Shown in pieces: positions 55,907 through 64,000 of a stretch of DNA of 64,000 nt. Source of the DNA: Orychophragmus violaceus. Lineage: Eukaryota > Streptophyta > Magnoliopsida > Brassicales > Brassicaceae. The notes below the pieces were generated by a model. The model did no database searches. It saw nothing but the letters and a program-made list of their open reading frames with translations, and was not told where the DNA came from. Where the stretch lies: assembly GCA_030180135.1 (NCBI GenBank), contig CM058239.1:110765318-110829317 (forward strand). Reading direction: 5' to 3'. The translations under genes were made by a program, and so were the position numbers. The first letter of the stretch is position 1. Each line of letters opens with the position of its first letter.

Positions 55907-57561
55907 AGCTGAAATATAAGATAAAAGGATTTTAGTTAATATGTTCAATATGATTAATCTCGCATTATAGTTAATATGATTAATCTCTCATTATATTCAA
56001 TAACATCAGTTACCCTCAATAGAATATAATGATTCCAAGATCCACATATAACTAAGATCAAAGTGGGCCACTGGCCGTCACCCAAACTTAGCTTATATCG
56101 GTAAGCCCTATCTCGGCTAATTATATCCGTGATATAACTCTTGGTTGTGAATCTGGGCCCGAGGCCCAATCCACTCTGATGTCTCAAGGCCCGGGACTCC
56201 CGATGGCCTAGTCAAGAAAACCAGACTATACAGTCATGTAATCACTAATGTCTGGGACTCCCAATGACATTAATGAATCACAAACTGTCTTACCCACGCA
56301 AAAGATAAACACCCTCACACTGTAAGGCCGTGTGTACGATTGAATGGGCTTCAACAGCTGACATAATCTGGACAAGACATCCAACGCTTGATATTATTTG
56401 AGGTTTGTAGGTTTATTTTAAAATTTCATTCCCAAAATAGAAGATTACTATTTTTGGAAACTTTCCATTTTTGGAAACCTACTAATTTTGGAAACTTTCT
56501 AAAATTGGAAACTTCCTAAAATTGGAAACTTTCTAACTATAGAAATTTCCTATAATCCAAAACATGCAAATCTAGAAACTTCTATTCTAAGAAACTTTCT
56601 AATTTCAGATTTTGAAAACAGATTACTTTAAAATCGATTTTATTTTATATAAATAAATTTTTAAATTAAATCTGAAGAAAAGACTCAAATAATTGGCCCA
56701 ATTGTTTTAACTTCTTGGCCCAAGGCCCAAGAATTGGTCTATGTCCAAGACATAACCCAATTGCCCAATTAAATGACATAACCGGTCTGGTTCATTAAAA
56801 TTGGTCTAACCAAAATTAATTACTACGATGACCACAATTGTCAACCGGTTATTTACTAAACCGGATTTTCTCAATTTATTTGGTCCAACCAAATCAAATT
56901 AGAAAACCACTGGTTTAGGCACTAAATCCAATTTTACGACTTTGGATTTCTTATCCCGGTTTAACCAGAACTTAATAAATTTTATTAAGTCTGTTTATTA
57001 AACCGTGACGATTAAGTTTTAATAAGTTTTAAACCGAACCATTAACCGAACCGAACCGACTGATCACGTGAACCGATCACGACCGAGTCGCAATCTTCAC
57101 GCTTCCGCATCACGCAACGATCGATGCTCGGATGGGACACGATCCGAGATCGGCCCAACTCTCGATCACGATCGATGCTCGGATGATAGCGGGACGGGAC
57201 GGGGACGATGGTCGGGTCGAGAGCGGGACGATGGCGGGACGATCGCAGCGATCGATCCATTCGATCCGCTCGGTCCATCCACGCGATCGCGTGCTTCATC
57301 TCTCGCGCGCGAGCATCATCGATCGGTATGACCACGCGATCGATCCATGATCGGTCCGTGCATCAAGCGATCCGCTCGGCCGACTCTCGGACGCATACCG
57401 ATCCTTTAGCGATCGGTTCATGCGGTTTTAGTTTAGGTTTTTAACTTGTTTCTTAAGTGTTTTACAAATCAAATACATGTATAAATTGATTCAAACACTT
57501 CTAAACAACCTAAACATGATTCTAAACAAGAAATCCTAACAGAACCTGGCTCTGATACCAC
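55907..57561 (-). other. Copia C leader with primer-binding site
   Basis: 1.65-kb leader with the same three blocks as in Copia A and B: a shared 5' block, GGAAACTTTCTAAAATT repeats (56440-56610) and a CGATCG-dense GC-rich island (57060-57420). The primer site is at 57543-57560 (AACCTGGCTCTGATACCA). Frames within the island (57042-57444) come from the repeats on both strands and are not genes. Confidence 0.8.
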
Positions 57562-58196
57562 TGAAGGATTGTTTAGTATATCCTGATTCAATTTCTCATT
57601 GATTGATCCTACTAAACATGCCAGATCTAGGTTCTCTTGCTAGAAACATAAAGGATCTCACCTGTTACCTTGTTTTGCAGCGGAAAGAGGAGGTACGGGT
57701 CAGAGATCAGCAGAACCACCAAGAGATAGCTCCTCCAAAGGCTCACACACGCACGCACAGGAAATTGGCTGCTAGACCGATGAGGGAGGAGGCGCAGAAA
57801 GAGAGAGAGGGAGGCGCAGACTGTGTTGAGAAAATAAGAGCTAGGGCAAGTTTTATTTATTAAAACCCTTGTCCAGTTCTTATGGGCTTTTGGGCCCAAT
57901 TCTCAGTCTGATTAAATCCCTTAGATTTAATCAGGCCCTTTAGTCTCTCTAAGTACAGTAAATGCCTAGCACTTTTACCGTACTTCTGCTATACCGTTCC
58001 TACACATTTTCCTGTTAGCTTAGGCGTGTGACCCATATGGGATCATATAATAAAGGCAATAAATCCAAGATTTATAGATCATGAGCGGACTCTAGCAAGC
58101 CATCATGACCCCCAGTATTATATGACTTATGTCTGATCATTGACATACTCTTACTTTCTAGAGACAGTACAGAGATTACTGGACATAATTCCAACA
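57562..58196 (-). repeat. Copia C 5' LTR (635 bp)
   Basis: Same as 50485-51119 apart from two substitutions. It is followed on the right by the AGCTC target duplication. Confidence 0.95.
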
Positions 58197-58581
58197 AGCT
58201 CCACGTACTCCGCGATTTGAGGGATTTTGGAGACCTGATCCACTCTGCGCACGTGCTAACAGATTCCGGAGATTGAGGGATCCGTTACGACTTAGTCTTG
58301 CCTCGGTCTTCGGCTTGGAGTCGGAGCGTAGAGCTCGATGTCCGGAGCTGCAGAGCCGGAGTGTAGAGCTCGATGTCCGGAGCTATAAAGCCGGAGTGTA
58401 GACTCGATGTCCGGAGCTGTAGAGACAAAGTGTAGACTCGATGTGTGCAGCTCGATGTTAGCTACATGTGCAGAGCTTGATGTTACAGAAACAGATAGAA
58501 AACCTTCTTTTTGGGCGATTAACGTTGGACAACATTTTGACTCTCGTTGTCTGGATTTAAGTGTTAAATCTGACCCAAACA
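58197..58581 (-). repeat. TR-GAG 5' LTR, outer part
   Basis: Continuation of 50218-50484 after Copia C, including the 5-bp duplicated AGCTC. It ends CCCAAACA, where LINE sequence resumes with GTATC. Confidence 0.9.
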
Positions 58582-61446
58582 GTATCTTGCCAGATACGAA
58601 CAGTCTTGCCATCCCCAATGCGCCAATGGGTATCTTTCTTCAGAAGAAAAGTGCCTTGATAGATACTACGCGAGGCATGGCTGGGACGGGAGCCGAGAGG
58701 AGCGTCGAAGAGAGATGTTTTCCCATAATATTGAAAGACCTACGCGAGAAGGGATGTGGGCTGTGTAAGAAGACGCCAGCTCTGCTTAGAAAGGAGGGCG
58801 ACATTAAAGTGATGGAGGCTCTTAAACCCCATTCCGCCATGGTGTTTGAGATGGGTCATATGATCCCTAGCGACCTATGGAATCTTATGCTTTTCCGGAG
58901 AATTAGACCACCAGAAATTACGCATCAGGGAGTTGAGCTGGGCAGTCAGTTTCTTAGGCAAAAGAAAGCATGACATACTATAAGTAGGAAGAGCGGTGAT
59001 GACCGACTTAAGCAAAACTTCCCTGCCGGCAGGAGATAACAGTTTGGTAGTCTAACTCTCCAGTTTATGCTGAACTCTATGAGAAATGTAGGAGAAAGTA
59101 TCGTATTTGTTCCGCCCCACGGCTTCCGGTAAGCCGAGATAACGCCCAAAACCGCCGAGAAGAGAGATACCAGTAAGGGATGCTATAGAGGCTTGGAGAG
59201 CTGGAGGAACCGATCCCAAATAAGATAGCAGATTTGGCAAAATTGATGTACTGTCCGGAAGCGGTAGAGTAAAGATGAAGGAGGTGGAGGAGATGCTGAC
59301 ATTCCAGAATAGTATCCTCGCAGAATAAGAGAGAATCATCCGCGAGAAGGAGGTGTGAAAAGGATGGGCCACTTCTGCTTGCTTTGAAACCATGAATGTA
59401 CTTGGTTTGGGTTGCCTGGGTAAAGAGAGTGGAGAGGCCATGAGTGAAAATGAGATAGAGATAGGGGGATAAAGGGGTTGGATAGGCGGGCCTGGAGAAC
59501 CATTGAGGAGCACGGAGTAGGAAACCGAAGTTATACACTGCATAACCTAGGAGCACCACTGATCAGAAAAATCAAGCTTATGAAGGATAGCATCGATGTA
59601 ACACCATTCGACTTTATCGAACGCCTTAGAGATATCCAGCTTTAGGGCCATGAATGGAGTTTTTGTCTGCTTGATCTTCAAGGAATGGAGGAGTTCATGA
59701 CCGATGAGTACATTGTCAGTGATATGCCTTCCTGGAATGAACGCAGACTGATAGTCGGTAACAATGTGGTTGAGAAAAGGCTTAAGACGCTCCGCAAGGA
59801 TCTTGGAGATAAGCTTGTAAGCCACATTGCAGAGACTGATATGATGGATTTCTTTAACCTGCGTCGGAGATGCAGTTTTAGGGATAAGGCAGACCTGAGT
59901 ACAGTTGAGATTGGGGTCCAGAGAGCCTGTGGTGAAGAAGTGCTGGATATAAGCAATAACACTCGCTTTAATCGTTGGCCAGTGAAACCGATAAAACCCT
60001 GCATTAAACCCATAGGCTCCTGAAGCCCTGTCAACATTCATCTGACACAGGGCATGGTAGATCTCATCTTCAACTACTGGAGCGGTAAGAGCCGAATTCA
60101 TGGCATCAGTGTCAGTAGGAACGACATGCTGAAGGATAGGGTCCATAGAGGAGGGAGGAGCAGAAATATAAAGCACAGTAAAGAATTGATGTGTAAGTTG
60201 TTGAAGATCAGATTCTGTAGTATAGAGGTTGCCGTGGTCATCTTCCAAGGAGGTGCCGATTAAAGCTACGACGTTGGCGTGTGATGGCATGAAAGAATTT
60301 GGTATTTTTGTCACCGGATTGCAATCATATGATGCGACTTTGAAGTCTCCAATACTCCTCCTAAAGCTTGTATTCAGTTTGAAGTTGCGCTTTTAGGTAA
60401 GAAATGTGAGTGAAATCCAAACTAGGTGAGCCATAAGCTTGATGAAGGGTGGTTTGGAGCTGATGAATGGTGCGAAGAGAGTTGGTAGAGTGTTGTGCCT
60501 TCCAACGAGAGAGACTAGTCCTGCATCGTTTAAGAGCATCATGAAAGCGGGTAGGGGGTAGGTGAGTGCATTTGGTAGTCAACAAATGCTTGGACTTCAG
60601 CTAAGAAGCACCAGCGATTGTCGTATTTAAAGCAACGCTTGCCGGACCAGTGGAAGGGATCCGTGTGAACTAGGAGTGGACGATGGTCCGAGCCGATCAT
60701 GTGAAGGATCTGAGCACGGGCTGCAGGATACATTTCACTCCAATCCGCAGAGGCAAGAACACGATCCAGCTTGGAGCGGACAGGGCCCCGAGAGCAGATA
60801 CCCAGCCACGAAAAAGGGCCACCAAAGGTGCGTAATTCGTGGAGGTCAGCAGAGTTTAACATTCGACGAAAGCATGTGAAATGCCACTCTGGTTTATGGG
60901 TACCTCCGAGTTGCTCAATGTTGTCGAGAATGTCATTCAGGTCACCGAGCATTAGTATGGGACGACCAGCTGATGATGTGGAGTGTAGGAGATGGGAGAG
61001 ATGATCCCATTGTCGTTGGCGAAGGTGGCGTTGAGGGTTACCATAAACATAAATAAGAGAAAAAGAGAAGGAACCAACATTTACTATTATATTAGACAGA
61101 TACAAAGATGGTTCTCTTACAAAAGTGCATTACACTGAGTCACGCCAAAAAATCGCTAACCCCCCACTAAGGCCTAGAGATGGTACAACAAAAGAGTGAG
61201 GGAAGTTAAGGTCAAAACCTAACTTATGAACATAAATAGCTTGATTCTTAGTTTCGACTAGGAGTAGGATATCAATAGAATATGTACAAACGATATCCTT
61301 GAGATACGGGCACTCCCTAATCCTTGACAATTCCAGTGAAGGATCTTTATGGATATTGGGTGGCAGAAGTGACGACACCAAGCCCATACCTGAGTAAGAG
61401 CCGTGAAGTCTCTGCCGAGATGATGAAGACTCGTCAACATTGTCAA
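58582..61446 (-). pseudogene. LINE (non-LTR retrotransposon) ORF2, frameshifted
   Basis: Right to left on the minus strand: the endonuclease start (ILHWNCQGLGSA near 61330; DILLLVETKNQAIYVHKLGF, 61260), endonuclease motifs MLGDLNDI and GSDHRPLL (61105-60539), then RT with CLIPKTASPTQVKEI, QSAFIPGRHITDNVL and LKLDISKAFDKVEW (60314-59547). After a frameshift come the RT catalytic box LLADDSLLF and YLGLPEAVGRNKYD (59559-59052). The post-RT region is reduced to fragments up to 58582, ending RIGDGKTVRIW at the TR-GAG insertion. Such LINEs copy their RNA at a nicked target. At least three frame changes make this copy inactive. The 3' end should continue left of 47301 but is not recognisable. Confidence 0.85.
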
Positions 61447-61889
61447 CCTCCTCTGCTTTGCGCTTGGAGCCAGGAACCGGAGCAGGCCTTGAACTACCAG
61501 GCTCAGCCGATGATTAGCTTCCCGATTATTTATAGCCTCCGCCGAGTGGCGCAGAGGCGCTCAATCGAAACCCAAATTGAGATGTTGAAGCATAAACCAC
61601 GGCTCATGATCCATGGTAAGTGTAAAATTATCAAGGTAAAGCTCCGAGGTACGAATTCGATTCACCAAAGACAGTGAAATAAGGGTTTTCACCGACTCAT
61701 GAGACGGTGAATGACGTGTCGAACATCACCCCGGAATCGCCACTGCTAAACACGTAGAGAGAGAATATTTTTTAAAATTTTGGTCCTTACGGATTCTGAG
61801 ATTAGGAACCTGCCTGCTCCTGCTTCCTCCTCCCATTCTCAGGAACCGCAACCCATCTTTGAGGTTGGCTCTTCGGTCAAAAATGATAT
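61447..61889. other. Region upstream of the LINE frame
   Basis: May hold the LINE 5' region. No ORF1 or zinc-knuckle protein is recognisable, and small frames here are not convincing. Confidence 0.4.
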
Positions 61890-62900
61890 TTTTCATCAAA
61901 ATTGCAAAATCACATTTTTCACCAAAAAATTATATTTTCTGCTAAACAAAAAAATTGTGTTTTCCCTTGAAAGCCACAAAATCACACTTTCATCTAAACT
62001 TTAAAATTACATTTTACATCAAAACAACAAAGTCATAATTTTCGCCAAAAAAAATCACGTATTTTCCATAAAATATGGTTTTCTTGTCAAAACCAAAAAC
62101 CAGTGTTTTCTCAATAAAACCGCAAAATCAAATTTTCCACAACAAACCGTGAAATTATGTTTCCTACCAAAACATATAATTATTTTTCCGCCAAAACTGC
62201 AAAATCGTATTTTCCTACCAATAGCAAAATCATGTTTTATACCAAAAACATAAAATCACGCCTTCTCGCTAAAACTATAAAATCATGTTTTCGAGTTAAG
62301 AAACGTTACATATTTTCCCGTCAAAACATAAAATTATGTTTTCCCGCCAAAAACCATAAATCGCGTTTCTCAATAAAAAAACGTAAAATCAGGTTTAGCC
62401 GCACGTTCCCCCCACCCCCCCCCCCCACAAAACCCCTATAAAATCGTGTTTTCTCGTCCAAACTGAAAATCATGTTTTCCCTCAAAAACATGAAATCAGA
62501 TTTTTCAGCCAAAACCGCGAAATCTGATTTTCACCAAAACTGTAAAATCATGTTTTTCCGCCAAAATCGTAAAATCATGTTTTCTCTTAAACTTTAAAAT
62601 CATACTTTTCATGCCAAAATCATAAAATAACGTTTTCCCACCAAAATCATAAATTCGCGTTTTCCACAAAAACTGCAAAATCATGTTTTTCGCAAAAACA
62701 ACAAAACCACGCTTTCCTCCAAAATCCCAAAAAAAATTTCCTGAATATCGTGTTTTCCTCCAAAAAGCAAAATATTGTTTTCTCGCCAAAATTGCAAAAT
62801 TATGTTTTCTTGTCGAAACTTCAAAATCGTATTTTCTGTCAAAGTCGCATTTTCTCGTTAAAAACGTAAAATCATAGTTTTTCTTCAAACTACCAAAATA
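61890..62900. repeat. Degenerate minisatellite, about 29-30-bp unit
   Basis: About 1 kb of tandem units close to TTTTCCCGCCAAAAC followed by a few variable bases and AAAATCATG, some 34 copies, heavily diverged but well phased. A C-run (CCCCCCACCCCCCCCCCCCC type) interrupts it at about 62409-62427. Open frames on both strands (62157-62441, 62505-62888) simply translate the repeat. Confidence 0.85.
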
Positions 62901-63221
62901 ACAAAGTAATAGTTTTGAAATTTATATAGTTGTCAATCTATTTTAGATTACTAATTAAAATTATTATGATTAGAATTATGATTAAAAATATGGTTACATC
63001 AATGTGGATATTTTAGTCATTTTCTTATTGAATTCATTTAGATGGAAATGAAGATTAATAAAAACTAAGCGTACAAACAAATGTTCATTCAAATGCTTCA
63101 TCCATTTGAACATTCAAAAATTGAAATGAACAATAGTTAAATAGATCATTTGGATAAATCTTTGAGATGAATCATCCGAATGAAAATATCATATGAATAA
63201 ACGAACATAGAAGCAAGAGGA
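62901..63221. other. AT-rich spacer with ATTTGAATGAA-type inverted motifs
   Basis: Short repeats such as TTCATTCAAATG and CATCCATTTGAAC (63080-63180) suggest a degraded DNA-transposon end. No gene. Confidence 0.35.
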
Positions 63222-63506
63222 AATCAAGCCGGAGGAGGATCGCTTGCTTTGAATATCAAGAAACTCGGTTCTTTTCGCCAACTATGACTAATGATTGTGA
63301 ATAGTATGGCATAAAGTGCGAAACATGCCAAAAACACGCCCCAGTCAGAAATGCGCCTACAGAAGAACTGAAGTCTGCAACAGCACCGTACCCATTCATG
63401 AGATGGGCCGTGGATATAGTCAGACCAATGCATAAATCTCGGCAGAATGAACACATCTTGATTCTAACCGACTATTTCACTAAGTGGGTGGAAGCCAAGG
63501 CATATC
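63222..63506 (+). pseudogene. Tat-lineage Ty3/gypsy integrase fragment
   Basis: Plus-strand frame with GGGSLALNIKKLGSFSPTM, a TAG, then the zinc-binding KCETCQKHA and the start of the integrase core YPFMRWAVDIVRPMH and LILTDYFTKWVEAKAY. The block order and wording are those of Tat-type integrase, distinct from the Athila integrase at 8854-10219. The sequence is cut at 63506 by an Athila LTR. It may belong to the same kind of element as the 3' region at 24095-29226, but nothing joins the two directly. Confidence 0.8.
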
Positions 63507-64000
63507 TGATATATCATGGTTTTTACCGGTTTTATGCCATGATATAAGTGTGTTTTAGAGTCTTTTTGTGTTCTTTTAGAGTCTATTATAGGTATAAACA
63601 GGTTTGGAGCAGAATTGGAGATATTGGAGCATTTTGGGGATTTTTGGAGTGTTTGGCCGAGAGATTGAGCCCACTGTCCAGAAAGCAAGACTGCATCGAT
63701 CGACACACGATTGTGCATCGATCGACACACTAGCGAGATGGGCCGAACTCGGCGGTTTAATGAAGAATGAAGATATTACACTTTGGCCCAGAAGTTTCCA
63801 GTATTTACAAAGAAGCCCCAGCCGAGATTTAGCCTATATAATTAGGATTTTGGTGTTTTATTTGCTTACGCTTACTTACGCTTTTGATACGCTTTCATAC
63901 TTAGAGCTAAGGGATTTTTGGAGCTTTTGGGGCTGATCTGATCCTGTACTTCATCTATTTTGGAGAAGATTTCGAACCCCTTTATCTATTTAATTTCTTA
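63507..64000 (+). repeat. Athila LTR, plus orientation, runs off the window
   Basis: Starts TGATATATCATGGTTTTTACC at 63507 and matches the inverted 7133-8326 LTR for its first 494 bp, including a GCATCGATCGACACAC pair (63690-63730). It is inserted in the Tat integrase. Whether a whole element follows is not visible. Confidence 0.88.

Larger units (their letters stand above)
50485..58196 (-). mobile_element. Ty1/copia element C, complete and coding-competent
   Basis: A 7712-bp element with 635-bp LTRs at 50485-51119 and 57562-58196, perfect 5-bp target duplication AGCTC (50480-50484 and 58197-58201), a tRNA-iMet primer site (57543-57560), a polypurine tract (plus strand ATCTCCCACTTG from 51120), and a single uninterrupted gag-pol frame. 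I found only two differences between the LTRs (near 50765/57843 and 50859/57936), so the insertion is recent. It lies inside an LTR of the TR-GAG element, which itself lies in a LINE. Every part needed for movement appears present. Confidence 0.95.
47301..58581 (-). mobile_element. Gag-only LTR element (TR-GAG type), split by Copia C
   Basis: LTRs of about 648 bp begin TGTGGATGCT and end CCCAAACA. The left LTR is 47301-47948. The right LTR starts at 50218 and is interrupted at 50484 by Copia C, resuming at 58197-58581. Flanks are GTATT on the left and GTATC on the right, a target duplication with one mismatch. The polypurine tract (plus strand ATTGCCCCCCAG, 47949-47960) and a CCA-ending primer site (50197-50214, next to the right LTR) set the minus orientation. 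The 2.27-kb interior encodes only a Gag-like protein: there is no room for and no trace of protease, RT or integrase. This is the layout of plant TR-GAG elements, which depend on other elements for replication. Confidence 0.88.

Noticed and set aside
57042..57444. Several open frames on both strands in the Copia C leader
   Set aside because: They translate the CGATCG repeats (Arg/Asp/Ser-rich) and are not conserved between the three leaders.
57543..57560. tRNA-like sequence (AACCTGGCTCTGATACCA)
   Set aside because: Only the 3' end of initiator tRNA-Met, placed at the LTR edge: a primer-binding site, not a tRNA gene. The same holds at 2200, 7109 and 17804.
62157..62888. Open frames on both strands of the minisatellite
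   Set aside because: Repeat translation only.
61890..62900. CRISPR-like array of 29-30-bp repeats
   Set aside because: The repeats are contiguous and degenerate with no unique spacers, and the genome is a plant's.

Overview
This window is plant nuclear DNA, most probably from a Brassicaceae species. The evidence is Athila- and Tat-lineage Ty3/gypsy elements, tRNA-iMet-primed Ty1/copia elements, a LINE, a TIR-NBS-LRR remnant of the type common in Arabidopsis and Brassica, and spliced genes with GT-AG introns. About three quarters of the window is transposon sequence, much of it nested. The species cannot be named from the sequence alone.

Left block (1-29226), all nested LTR elements. Copia A (1-2849, cut by the window edge) sits in the pol of Athila 1 (2850-8326). 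Athila 2 (8327-24094) follows. Its pol is split by Copia B, which has been rearranged into a structure with three 688-bp LTRs (11095-20644) and still carries the CCAGC target duplication at its outer ends. Athila 2 abuts a Tat-type 3' region (24095-29226) with a decayed, spliced, antisense-oriented gene next to its LTR.

Middle block (29260-47300), the gene island. It holds a probable polyA retroposon and then three copies of a METTL23-like methyltransferase gene, all on the minus strand. Copy 1 has seven exons and is intact. Copy 2 is a truncated pseudogene. Copy 3 is complete except for a lost first splice donor. Copies 1 and 3 each face, across about 100 bp, a plus-strand small RNA gene that I identify as a U13-like box C/D snoRNA, with an exact plant snRNA upstream element (USE) and a TATA box. 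Next come a decayed TIR-NBS-LRR fragment and an apparently intact six-exon receptor-like kinase gene of 463 codons. The kinase has HRN instead of HRD in its catalytic loop, and its second intron carries a 970-bp polyA retroposon with a perfect 14-bp target duplication.

Right block (47301-64000), nested retroelements again. A LINE (58582 to about 61450, minus strand) was hit by a gag-only LTR element of the TR-GAG type (47301-58581). That element was hit in turn by a near-perfect, coding-competent Copia (Copia C, 50485-58196, TSD AGCTC, open 1324-codon gag-pol). Beyond the LINE lie a 1-kb degenerate minisatellite, a Tat integrase fragment and the start of another Athila LTR running off the window.

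The working cellular genes are the METTL23-like methyltransferase (copy 1), the two U13-like snoRNAs and the receptor-like kinase. Copia C is the one element that looks able to move by itself. Copia B has an intact gag but a decayed pol, so it would need proteins supplied by a relative such as Copia C.
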